DNA from: Streptomyces griseus subsp. griseus
GTDB taxonomy: Bacteria > Actinomycetota > Actinomycetes > Streptomycetales > Streptomycetaceae
DNA: 64,000 nucleotides
Reading direction: 5' to 3'
NCBI RefSeq assembly: GCF_000720255.1
Contig: NZ_JOJE01000005.1
Location: 310,001 to 374,000, forward strand
The first letter of the stretch is position 1, and every line of letters begins with the position of its first letter. The translations under genes and the position numbers were made by a program. The notes under the pieces are model-generated. The model did no database searches, was not told the origin of the DNA, and saw nothing but the letters and a program-made list of their open reading frames with translations. Shown piece after piece: positions 25,789-35,675 of this stretch.

Positions 25789-27440
25789 CCGTTCTCCTTC
25801 TTGAACCGTTCGTAGGCCTTGTTGTGCATGTCGACGAGCTGCTGCATGTTCTTCGCCTTCAACTCGGCGACGTAGGCGTCCCATTCGGAGAGCGGGCGCT
25901 TGCCGAGGACGAACTTGAGCGTGTTCTGGATGACGTGGTCCTTCAGGGGGGTGTCCCAGAGCGTCGCCTGTTCCTGCTCCATGGACTGCAGCGGGTGGGC
26001 CGGATCGATCGGCAACTGCTTTCGCTGGGTCATGGCGTCCTGGAACTTCTTTTCGTCCGGGCTGAACGAGGAGGAGACCAGGTCCCAGCTGCCTCCGTAG
26101 GTGAAGACGCCGTTGAAGAAGCCGAAGTCCTTCTGGAGGTCCTTAGGGGCGTCCGGGTCGGAGCCCATGAGGCTGATGCCGGGCTTCAGCTCGTACTGGC
26201 CGCCGTTGTAGGTGTACGTGGTGCCCTGGACGCCCCACTTGCAGAAGCGCTGGCCCTCGTCCGAGTACCAGAGCCAGTCCACGAACTGCATCATGGCGAC
26301 GAAGCTGTCGCTCTTGAGCGCCTTGCTGGAGATCATGACGCCGTTCTCCAGCCGGGCTCCGCCCAGCACCACCGGTCCCGCCGGCCCGAGTGGCACCGGG
26401 ATCATCTCGATCGTCGCGCCCTTGACCTGCTTGCCCAGCTGGTAGCGGTACTTCTGCACCAGCTCCTGCGGATTGGCGCTGATCACATAGGACTTCTCCG
26501 CCAGCAGCTTCTGCACGGCCTGGTCGTCCTGCTGCGTGAAGCTCTCCGGGTCCAGCAGCTTCTCGGCGACGAGCTTCCGCACGTACTCGATCATCTGGCG
26601 ATAGCCGTCCGTCGCCGCGGTGAAGACGAACTTCTGGGCCTTGGTGTCGAAGCTGATGTTGTCGTACGTCCAGCCCGCCCTGACTCCGTACGCCTGACCG
26701 AGATAGCTGAAGAACGCACCGCAGGGGAACGGGGTGTTCGTGCTCCAGCGGTCGGTGAAGGGGTATTTGTCGGGGTACTCCTGCTTCAGTGCCTTCAGGA
26801 CGTCGTACACCTCGTCCCAGCTGGTCGGCAGGGTCAGGCCGTGCTTGGCCAGGACGTCGGTGCGGAAGGACAGCGAGTAGCCGGCCTTGGCCTTCTCGTG
26901 CAGGCCGGGCAGCAGGTAGTACTTGCCGTCGGACTGGCGGATCGAGTCGAGCTCGGGCTCCAGTCTCCATTTCTTCACCTTGGCCTGGAAGTTGGGCATC
27001 AGGTGCACGTACTCACTCACCGGGAGGATCGCGCCCGACGACACGAAGGCGACCTCGGAGGGGTGGTACGTCTTGGGGATCAGGAAGGGGGCGTCGCCCG
27101 AGCCGATGAGGACACTGCGCTTCTTCTCGTAGTCCACCAGCGGGACGTCGACCGGCTTCAGGGTGATCCCGGTGCGCCGGGTGACCTCCTTCCAGAACAG
27201 CCAGCTGCTCTTCGTCGGATAGACCGGGTTGTTGTTGTGCAGGAGAGAGAAGGACAGCGGCTTCGCTGCCTTGAACTGCTGGCCGGCGCGGTACTCCTTC
27301 ATCGCGCCGTTCTGCTTCTTGGACAGGTCCTTGGAATCCCCTCCGTCGTCGCCGCTGCCGCAGCCGGTGAGGGTGGCGAGACCGATGAAACCGGCGGCGG
27401 CCAGCATCTGACGCCGCGACAGCGCACCTGCGTTCTTCAC
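25785..27440 (-). CDS. LplA-type ABC substrate-binding lipoprotein
   Basis: A 551-residue extracellular solute-binding protein. The N-terminus has a twin-arginine motif (LSRRQMLAAAGF) and lipobox TLTGC, so it is a Tat-exported lipoprotein. The mature part has the long-form LplA/YtcQ architecture: WLFWKEVTRRTGI, YYLLPGLHEKAKAGYSLSFRTDVL, PDKYPFTDRW, FSYLGQAYGV and CKWGVQGTTYTYNGGQYEL. The GTG is preceded by AAGGAG at 5 nt. It is the third gene of the operon after the two permeases, in the order permease, permease, binding protein, GH39, YesL-like, GH42. The ligand is probably a xylo-oligosaccharide, inferred from the enzymes next door. Confidence 0.85.
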   Translation of the reverse strand: MKNAGALSRRQMLAAAGFIGLATLTGCGSGDDGGDSKDLSKKQNGAMKEYRAGQQFKAAKPLSFSLLHNNNPVYPTKSSWLFWKEVTRRTGITLKPVDVPLVDYEKKRSVLIGSGDAPFLIPKTYHPSEVAFVSSGAILPVSEYVHLMPNFQAKVKKWRLEPELDSIRQSDGKYYLLPGLHEKAKAGYSLSFRTDVLAKHGLTLPTSWDEVYDVLKALKQEYPDKYPFTDRWSTNTPFPCGAFFSYLGQAYGVRAGWTYDNISFDTKAQKFVFTAATDGYRQMIEYVRKLVAEKLLDPESFTQQDDQAVQKLLAEKSYVISANPQELVQKYRYQLGKQVKGATIEMIPVPLGPAGPVVLGGARLENGVMISSKALKSDSFVAMMQFVDWLWYSDEGQRFCKWGVQGTTYTYNGGQYELKPGISLMGSDPDAPKDLQKDFGFFNGVFTYGGSWDLVSSSFSPDEKKFQDAMTQRKQLPIDPAHPLQSMEQEQATLWDTPLKDHVIQNTLKFVLGKRPLSEWDAYVAELKAKNMQQLVDMHNKAYERFKKENG

Positions 27441-27475
27441 GGGAACTCCTTCGTTCCATGGGTGAGTTGAGGGGA

Positions 27476-28345
27476 TCAGCCCTTGACCGCGCCGAGCATC
27501 ACGCCCGAGACGAAGTAGCGCTGGACGAACGGGTACACGCACAGGATCGGCAGCGCGGTGAGAACGATGGTGACGGCCTGGATGCTCGCGCCGACCTGGC
27601 TGAGCTGCTCGTTGGCGGCGCCGGCGCCGGCGCCGTCGGTGGCGCCCTGGATGATGTTGCGCAGATAGACGGTGACCGGCATGAGGTCCGTCCGGTCCAT
27701 GTAGAGGAAGGCGCTGAACCACGAGTTCCAGAAGGACACCGAGTAGAAGAGCACCATCGTCGCGACGACCGCCTTCGACAGCGGCAGCACGATCCTGAGG
27801 AGGGTGCCGTACGTGCTGAGGCCGTCGATCTGCGCGGCCTCCTCCAGCTCGGTCGGCAGACTCTCGAAGAATGCCTTCATCACCAGGAGGTTGAAGACGC
27901 TGATCGCGTTGGGCAGGGCGATCGCCCAGACGCTGTTCTTCAGACCGAGGCTGGTGACCAGGACGTAGTTCGGGATCAGGCCGCCGGTGAAGAACATGGT
28001 GAACACGGCGATGCCGACGAGCGCGGTGCGCCCCTTGAGGTGCTTCTTCGACAGGACGTAGGCGTAACAGGTCGTCAGGACCATGGCCACGGCGGTGGCG
28101 ACGACCGTGTAGAAGACGGTGTTGCCGTAGTTCCGCCAGAACATCGAGTCCTGGAACACGATCTTGTACGTGGTGAGGTTGAACCCCTTGGGCCACAGGG
28201 TGACCTCACCGGCCCTGATCTGGCGCTCACCGCTGAAGGACTTCGCGACGATGTTGACGAAGGGATACAGGGTCACGACCACGACGAGAGTGAGGATCAC
28301 CCCGTTGACGCCCTGGAAGACACGGCGGGAACGGCTCGGCTTCAC
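27476..28345 (-). CDS. LplC-type carbohydrate ABC permease
   Basis: A 289-residue permease with six spans. The EAA loop ELEEAAQIDGLSTYGTLLRIVLPLS (about residues 180-204) is intact, and the C-terminus VQRYFVSGVMLGAVKG is diagnostic of the LplC/YtcP branch. GTG at 28345 overlaps the upstream permease stop (GTGA). The partner ATPase is missing from the operon, as is usual for Streptomyces sugar importers that share MsiK. Confidence 0.87.
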   Translation of the reverse strand: MKPSRSRRVFQGVNGVILTLVVVVTLYPFVNIVAKSFSGERQIRAGEVTLWPKGFNLTTYKIVFQDSMFWRNYGNTVFYTVVATAVAMVLTTCYAYVLSKKHLKGRTALVGIAVFTMFFTGGLIPNYVLVTSLGLKNSVWAIALPNAISVFNLLVMKAFFESLPTELEEAAQIDGLSTYGTLLRIVLPLSKAVVATMVLFYSVSFWNSWFSAFLYMDRTDLMPVTVYLRNIIQGATDGAGAGAANEQLSQVGASIQAVTIVLTALPILCVYPFVQRYFVSGVMLGAVKG

Positions 28346-29331
28346 CACAGGCTGGTCCCCACTGTGCGGCGCGAGAGCAGGTTGGCCGACGTGATCAGGA
28401 ACAGCCCGATGACCGCCTCGAACAGCCCGATGGCGGCGGCGTAGCTGAAGCTGTTGGACTCGACACCGGCCCGGTAGACATAGGTCGAGATGACGTCGGC
28501 GGTCGGGTAGGTCAGCGGGTTGTACAGCAGCAGGACCTTCTCGAAGCCGACCGCCATGAACGTGCCGACGTTGAGGATCAGCAGCGTGATCATGGTGGGG
28601 CGGATGCCAGGCAGGGTGACGTGCCAGATCTGCCGCAAGCGTCCCGCACCGTCGATGCGTGCGGCCTCGTACAGGTCCTCGTCGATCGTGGTGAGCGCGG
28701 CCAGATACAGGATCGTGCCCCAGCCGGCGGTCTGCCAGATCTCGGAGCCGACGTAGACCGTGCGGAACCACTCCGGTTCCTGGATGAAGCGGATCGGTTC
28801 GTGCCCGAGCCAACCCAGGGCGTGGTTGACCGGGCCGTCGGAGGCGAGCATCTGCAGGGTGATGCCGGCGACGATCACGATCGACAGGAAGTGCGGCAGA
28901 TACGACACCGACTGCACGAACCGCTTCAGGGAGTGCCGGCGTACCTCGTTGAGCAGCAGCGCGAGCACGATCGGGATCGGGAAGCAGAAGACGAGCGTGA
29001 GCCCGCCGAGCCAGAGGGTGTTGCGGAACACCTGCCAGAAGGTGGGGTCGCTGAGGAACATGCGCACATAGCGCAGCCCCACCCATTGCTCGCCGAACAT
29101 CGAGCCGCCCGGCTGGAAGCGGCGGAAGGCGATCACGTTGCCGACCATCGGCAGATAGCGGAAGACCAGGAAGAACAGCAGTGGCAGGACAGCCAGCGAG
29201 TACAGCTGCCAGTCCCGGCGCAGGGCGCGCCGCCAGCCGGGGCGCGGGGCCGCGCGCGCGGGACGTGTGGCGGCCTTCGCCGGGGGTGGGTCCTGGGTGC
29301 CGGGGGGTGGAGCCGACGTGGTGGTGCTCAT
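28342..29331 (-). CDS. LplB-type carbohydrate ABC permease
   Basis: A 329-residue permease, first gene of the operon. After a Pro/Ala-rich cytoplasmic tail it enters span 1 at YSLAVLPLLFFLVFRYLPMVG. The EAA loop DLYEAARIDGAGRLRQIWHVTLPGI (about 205-229) and SYLPHFLSIVIVAGI are LplB hallmarks. The ATG has GGGAGG 7 nt upstream; frames extending to 29733 are not supported. It is divergent from the acetylxylan esterase across a 223-bp region with a palindromic operator candidate. Confidence 0.87.
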   Translation of the reverse strand: MSTTTSAPPPGTQDPPPAKAATRPARAAPRPGWRRALRRDWQLYSLAVLPLLFFLVFRYLPMVGNVIAFRRFQPGGSMFGEQWVGLRYVRMFLSDPTFWQVFRNTLWLGGLTLVFCFPIPIVLALLLNEVRRHSLKRFVQSVSYLPHFLSIVIVAGITLQMLASDGPVNHALGWLGHEPIRFIQEPEWFRTVYVGSEIWQTAGWGTILYLAALTTIDEDLYEAARIDGAGRLRQIWHVTLPGIRPTMITLLILNVGTFMAVGFEKVLLLYNPLTYPTADVISTYVYRAGVESNSFSYAAAIGLFEAVIGLFLITSANLLSRRTVGTSLW

Positions 29332-29362
29332 GCTCGGGCCTCCCGGGGGACGGATGGACAAC

Positions 29363-29373
29363 CGAAACTTTCG
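29363..29373. promoter_or_regulatory. CGAAA-C-TTTCG palindrome in the importer/esterase divergent region
   Basis: A perfect 11-bp palindrome 32 bp upstream of the first permease start. It runs directly into GAGCGCTTACC, which has the central GCGC of LacI-family sites. GAAA...TTTC palindromes have been described upstream of Streptomyces xylanase and xylosidase genes. The regulator is not encoded in this window. Confidence 0.5.
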
Positions 29374-29554
29374 AGCGCTTACCGGTAACTCGCGGCAACT
29401 TAAGGGCAGTGAGAAACCGCTGTCAATGGGTGTTGCGGCGATCCGTTCAGGTGGCCGCGGGGCGTTGAGATACGCATGCGACTGGGTATGACACCCGTCG
29501 CATTCCCTTCTCCATCGCAAGTTTCCGCGTTCCGACCGACTCCTGCGAGGTGCC

Positions 29555-30544
29555 GTGCCCGCGTTCGACCTGCCGTTGAGGGAGCTGGAAGACCACCGGC
29601 CCGACCCCCAGGAGCCCCCGGACTTCACGGAGTTCTGGCAAGCCACCCTGAAGGAGGCCGCTCCGGCGGAGGTCCTGGTGTCGGTGCGGCCGGTGGAGAA
29701 CGGCCTGCGCCTGACGGACAGCTGGGACATCACGTTCCGCGGCTTCGCGGGCGACCCGGTGCGCGCCTGGTTCAGCAGGCCCGCCGGGGTCCGCGACCCG
29801 CTCCCGGCGGTCGTCGAGTACGCCGGCTACGGGCGCGGTCGCGGCCTCCCCCACGAGCGGCTGACCTGGGTGAACGCCGGGTACGCGCATCTGCTGATGG
29901 ACAACCGCGGCCAGGGCGACCAGTACGGCAACGGCGGTCACACCCCCGACCCGCACGCCACCGCGCCGGGCGGCCCCGGCCCCGCCGTACGCGGCCTGCT
30001 CTCGCCCTACGACCACCACTACCGCCGGCTCATCACGGACGCGGTGCGCGCGGTCGCCGCGGTCCGTGCCCTGCCCGGCGTCGACGCCTCACGCACCGCC
30101 GCCGTCGGCAACAGCCAGGGCGGCGGACTCGCGCTGGCCGTCGCCGGGCTGGTGCCCGACCTGGCCGCCGCCGTGGTCACCGCCCCACTGCTGTGCGGCA
30201 TCCGGCGCGCCCTGGACCTCACCGACGCGGGCCCCTACGGCGAGATCGCCGCGTACCTCTCCGTCCACCGCGGCGCCGAACACGACGCGTACCGCACGCT
30301 GTCCTATCTGGAGGGCGTCTCGTTCGCCCGGCGCGCCCACGCCCCGGCCCACTTCGGAGTCGGCCTGCGCGACACGGTCTGCCCGCCGAGCGGGGCGTAC
30401 GCCGCGTTCAACCGCTACGGGGAGCTGACCGGCGCGAGCCCGCGCAAGGAGATCCACGCGTATCCGTTCAACGGCCACGAGGGCGGCGAAGCGGTACAGG
30501 TCCGCCGCCAACTGGATTGGCTGCGCGGGGTGTTCGGGATCTGA
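29555..30544 (+). CDS. Acetylxylan esterase / cephalosporin-C deacetylase (CE7 family)
   Basis: A 329-residue alpha/beta hydrolase of carbohydrate esterase family 7. The N-terminus PAFDLPLRELEDHRPDPQEP and DFTEFWQ, then RGQGDQYG, the nucleophile elbow GNSQGGGLAL (Ser about residue 190), the Asp in GLRDTVCPP (about 275) and the His in FNGHEGG (about 305) complete the triad. It has no signal peptide and should be cytoplasmic, removing acetyl groups from imported xylo-oligosaccharides. The GTG start has a GAGG element close upstream. It is transcribed divergently from the importer operon, so both can share one operator. CE7 enzymes also accept cephalosporin C, so the drug-related name should not be over-read. 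Confidence 0.9.
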   Translation: MPAFDLPLRELEDHRPDPQEPPDFTEFWQATLKEAAPAEVLVSVRPVENGLRLTDSWDITFRGFAGDPVRAWFSRPAGVRDPLPAVVEYAGYGRGRGLPHERLTWVNAGYAHLLMDNRGQGDQYGNGGHTPDPHATAPGGPGPAVRGLLSPYDHHYRRLITDAVRAVAAVRALPGVDASRTAAVGNSQGGGLALAVAGLVPDLAAAVVTAPLLCGIRRALDLTDAGPYGEIAAYLSVHRGAEHDAYRTLSYLEGVSFARRAHAPAHFGVGLRDTVCPPSGAYAAFNRYGELTGASPRKEIHAYPFNGHEGGEAVQVRRQLDWLRGVFGI

Positions 30545-30559
30545 ACCCGGAACGACCAC

Positions 30560-30596
30560 GGGCCCGGCGGGCAGACGGCTCCTGCCCACCGGGTCC
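30560..30596. terminator. Bidirectional hairpin between esterase and LPMO genes
   Basis: GGGCCCGG-C-GGGCAG, a 7-nt loop, then CTGCCC-A-CCGGGTCC. Fourteen pairs with one G-U and one mismatch. It lies 16 bp after the esterase stop and 38 bp after the LPMO stop on the other strand, so it can serve both. Confidence 0.7.
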
Positions 30597-30605
30597 GCGG
30601 CACGC

Positions 30606-30629
30606 GGCTGAACGGCTGAACGGCTGAAC
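30606..30629. repeat. Three tandem copies of GGCTGAAC
   Basis: A perfect 8-bp unit repeated three times, immediately before the LPMO stop codon on the other strand. It is a slippage-prone microsatellite in non-coding DNA with no evident function. Confidence 0.7.
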
Positions 30630-30633
30630 GGCC

Positions 30634-31728
30634 CTAGCCGACCCGACAGGGCAGGGTCGTCGCGGTATCACCGCCGGAACCGGTGACCACGTACCCGAAG
30701 GTCGCGCTCTTCCCCGGATCCAGTGATCCGTTCCAGCCGGCGTTGTGGACCATCACGTCCTGACCCGTGTAGGTCGCGCTGCCGTTCCACAGGCTGTCGA
30801 CCTTCTGACCGCCGGGCAGCGTCCAGTTGACCATCCAGCCGAGCATCGGGACGTTGCCCGTGTTGGTGACGGTCACCTCGGACTGGTAGCCGCCGCTCCA
30901 GCTGCCGGTCGTCTTGCGGGTGGCCGTGCAGGCGCCGGGCGGGGGCTCGGTCGGGGGGTTGCCCGGGTCGTGGATGCCGGTCACCTCGCCGTTGCCGCCG
31001 TCGAAGACGACGTCGGAGCAGGAGTAGAACGTCTCCTGGCTGTCCGAGCGCTGCCACACCATGTAGATGATGTGCCGTCCCGACTTGTTGGCGGGCAGCT
31101 TGCCCGCCCAGGAGTAGTTGGCCTCGACCGTGCCCGGGCTGCCGTGCAGCGGCGGGTGGTCGACGCTCAGGAACGGCTGGGTCTCCATGTCGTTCCAGGT
31201 GAGCGTCTTGGTCGGGTCGAAGCCGTCCTTGGTGACGTAGACGTAGAACCAGCCCGGGTGCGCCGCCCAGGCGTTGTACGAGAAGTCGACGGTCGCGCCC
31301 GAGGTGAGGTGGGTGAGCGGCCATTCACTGCTGGGCTTGTTGAACCCGGTGAAGTTGGGGTTGCCGCCACTGCACAGCTCGCCGTCCGGCACGAAGCCGC
31401 GGGTGCGGCCGGCACCGTCCGAGCGCAGCACGGAGAACCAGTTGTAGAACGGCGTGGTTCCGCTGACCTGTTGCGCCGCCTTGCAGGCCTGGTTGATCGG
31501 CTTGATCTCACCGGTGTCGGTGAGGGCGTCCTGCCAGCACAGGAAGGTGCGGCTGCCGGGCTTCATAGGGGTGCCGTGGGCTTCCGCCTTGCCACCGGCC
31601 GTGACGATCAGACCGAGGGCCGGGATCGTCGTGAGCAGGGCCAGCAGGACGAGGAAGAGGGCGCCGCGAGAGGTGGGGTGCGGTAATCGGGGTGTTCCTT
31701 GGGGGGTCGTCGATCTTGTCATAGACAT
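30634..31728 (-). CDS. AA10 lytic polysaccharide monooxygenase with CBM2
   Basis: A 364-residue secreted copper enzyme that cleaves crystalline cellulose or chitin oxidatively. The signal peptide (hydrophobic GALFLVLLALLTTIPALGLIV) ends at GKAEA, leaving His1 of HGTPMKPGSRTF as the N-terminal copper ligand. The second histidine is in NAWAAHPGWFYVYVTK. The catalytic domain ends near VVFDGGNGEVTGIHD. After a PPTEPPPG linker, a C-terminal CBM2 carries GSWSGGYQSEVTVTNTG, MVNWTLPGGQ and HNAGWNGSL. The start is the first of two ATGs (31728 or 31722), after AGGGA. A perfect CebR box about 100 bp upstream points to a cellulose role. Confidence 0.93.
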   Translation of the reverse strand: MSMTRSTTPQGTPRLPHPTSRGALFLVLLALLTTIPALGLIVTAGGKAEAHGTPMKPGSRTFLCWQDALTDTGEIKPINQACKAAQQVSGTTPFYNWFSVLRSDGAGRTRGFVPDGELCSGGNPNFTGFNKPSSEWPLTHLTSGATVDFSYNAWAAHPGWFYVYVTKDGFDPTKTLTWNDMETQPFLSVDHPPLHGSPGTVEANYSWAGKLPANKSGRHIIYMVWQRSDSQETFYSCSDVVFDGGNGEVTGIHDPGNPPTEPPPGACTATRKTTGSWSGGYQSEVTVTNTGNVPMLGWMVNWTLPGGQKVDSLWNGSATYTGQDVMVHNAGWNGSLDPGKSATFGYVVTGSGGDTATTLPCRVG

Positions 31729-31827
31729 GACAGAGATACGTCCCTTCGCTCGACGGTGGGGGCGAACGTGCGGACAGGAGGGACGGGAGGGTGGGGCGCT
31801 CCCTCGGCGGGTTCCGGTCCACCGGGA

Positions 31828-31841
31828 TGGGAGCGCTCCCA
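31828..31841. promoter_or_regulatory. Perfect CebR operator upstream of the LPMO gene
   Basis: TGGGAGCGCTCCCA is exactly the palindromic CebR box that represses cellulose-utilisation genes in Streptomyces and is released by cellobiose or cellotriose. A degenerate second copy, GTGGGGCGCTCCCT, lies about 35 bp closer to the gene. The site is 100 bp upstream of the LPMO start. Confidence 0.9.
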
Positions 31842-31901
31842 CCCCACCTGTTGGGCAAGGTAGCGCCGAGCGGTCCAGTTGTAAACGGCTTCGCACGGCG
31901 A

Positions 31902-31934
31902 AGGGCCGCGCCCCCGCTCGGAGGACGCGGCCCT
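31902..31934 (-). terminator. Hairpin terminator downstream of acnA
   Basis: A perfect 9-bp stem, AGGGCCGCG with CGCGGCCCT, around a 15-nt loop. It lies 20 bp past the aconitase stop codon and upstream of the CebR box. Confidence 0.75.
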
Positions 31935-31953
31935 GACCGCCGTACCGGATCCG

Positions 31954-34743
<2,790 letters not shown>

Positions 34744-34744
34744 C

Positions 34745-34763
34745 TAAGGTAAGGCTAAGTTAG
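34745..34763. promoter_or_regulatory. Candidate iron box (DtxR/DmdR-type) upstream of acnA
   Basis: TAAGGTAAGGCTAAGTTAG matches the 19-bp consensus TTAGGTTAGGCTAACCTAA at 14 positions, including the central run AGGCTAA. It lies 68 bp before the acnA start. It suggests iron-dependent repression, plausible for an iron-sulphur enzyme, but is imperfect. Confidence 0.5.
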
Positions 34764-34817
34764 GCAACCCTTACTGCCAGACCGATGGTGCGTACGGCTG
34801 CGGTGCGCCTCGGCAGA

Positions 34818-34835
34818 TATCTCGATGTCGAGATA
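34818..34835. promoter_or_regulatory. TATCTCGA-TG-TCGAGATA inverted repeat upstream of acnA
   Basis: A perfect inverted repeat with 8-bp arms, about 140 bp upstream of the acnA start and 45 bp before the mobile-element left end. It is a strong operator candidate for an unknown dimeric regulator. Its half-site TATCT/AGATA also occurs before the HTH-MurA gene at 42331. Confidence 0.6.
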
Positions 34836-34879
34836 ACTCTAGTACATGGGGCCGGGCTGGTCATGCCCGGGTTCGAGGA

Positions 34880-34955
34880 TGATCCGTCGCAGCGAAGGTT
34901 GAGCATTCCCAGCGAAGGCTGACGACAGCTCGGTATTCTCAGCGAAGGTTGAGTG
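34880..34955. repeat. Left-end repeats of the Tn7-like element
   Basis: Three direct copies of a CAGCGAAGGYTGA motif begin at 34890, 34910 and 34940, spaced 20 and 30 bp. This is the layout of TnsB-binding sites in Tn7-like left ends. A direct copy of the outermost one (TGATCGCTCGCAGCGCAGG) recurs at 36829. Confidence 0.6.
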
Positions 34956-35675
34956 GTCGCCGAGACATGGCTGTCTGGGGTGACGGTGGGGAAACCGTTA
35001 CGCGCGTACGGCGATCCTGTGCTGAGCGCCTTCGACCTGGACTTCTTCGATGGCGGGCAACGTCGGCGTGTCGCGTTAGGCGCCGGGTGGGATGTCCGGT
35101 TCGAGGGTGTGGCACCCGTACGCGGGTTCCGCTGGAACAAGGGCGCCCGCAGTTTCCCGGGCTGGTACTACGCGGTGACCACCAGCGACCATGTGGGCTA
35201 TGAGTCGTGGCTGGAGCGGGACCGGCTGATCCTGCTGGACTTCGCCCCGGACGTGGTGGGGATCTCCTCCCAGCCGTTCTGGCTCCGCTGGCGCGACGGC
35301 GATGGCGAGTGGATCGAAGCCACCTGGAAGCACCTGCGCCACACCCCGGTCCCCTTCGGTGAGCTGGCCTGGGACCATGCCGCCCAGGGCCTGCCTGAGG
35401 GCACCGAGGCGGAAATTGCGGAGGCGGCCTCGGCCCTGCTGACTCGCGCACACGCCGGGCCCGGAGGCACGGAGTCGAAGCCGAGGAAGCGCTCCCGCCC
35501 GGACAAGCAGGTCGCCGCCCGCACCAAGGCCACCCCGTCCACGGTGATACCTCCGCGGGCCCCGAACACCGCGCTGGATCCCGAACCGCCGCAGCCGGAG
35601 GAGGAAGATCCGCTGGCCAAGGTGATCCCGCTGGGCCTGTTCGATCCGCTCACCGACCCCTGGAAGACCCGATGA
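34953..35675 (+). CDS. tnsA: TnsA-like endonuclease, apparently fused in frame to a TnsB tail
   Basis: A 240-residue protein. Residues 1 to about 112 match the start of TnsA-type heteromeric transposase endonucleases: RGFRWNKGARSFPGWYYAVTT, VGYESWLERDRLILLDF, VGISSQPFWLRWRDGDG. The PDF and EVK-type catalytic residues that should follow are missing. Instead the chain continues WDHAAQGLPEGTEAEIAEAA, a basic linker, an acidic proline-rich stretch and KVIPLGLFDPLTDPWKTR, which looks like the C-terminus of Streptomyces TnsB-like transposases. An in-frame deletion joining the two genes is the simplest reading. The start is uncertain (GTG at 34953 or 34986). The stop overlaps tnsC as a TnsB stop normally would. 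Confidence 0.6.
   Translation: MVAETWLSGVTVGKPLRAYGDPVLSAFDLDFFDGGQRRRVALGAGWDVRFEGVAPVRGFRWNKGARSFPGWYYAVTTSDHVGYESWLERDRLILLDFAPDVVGISSQPFWLRWRDGDGEWIEATWKHLRHTPVPFGELAWDHAAQGLPEGTEAEIAEAASALLTRAHAGPGGTESKPRKRSRPDKQVAARTKATPSTVIPPRAPNTALDPEPPQPEEEDPLAKVIPLGLFDPLTDPWKTR

Noticed and set aside
29447..30019. Minus-strand gene opposite the acetylxylan esterase start
   Set aside because: It has low-complexity composition, no ribosome-binding site, and lies entirely under a gene with a clear catalytic triad.
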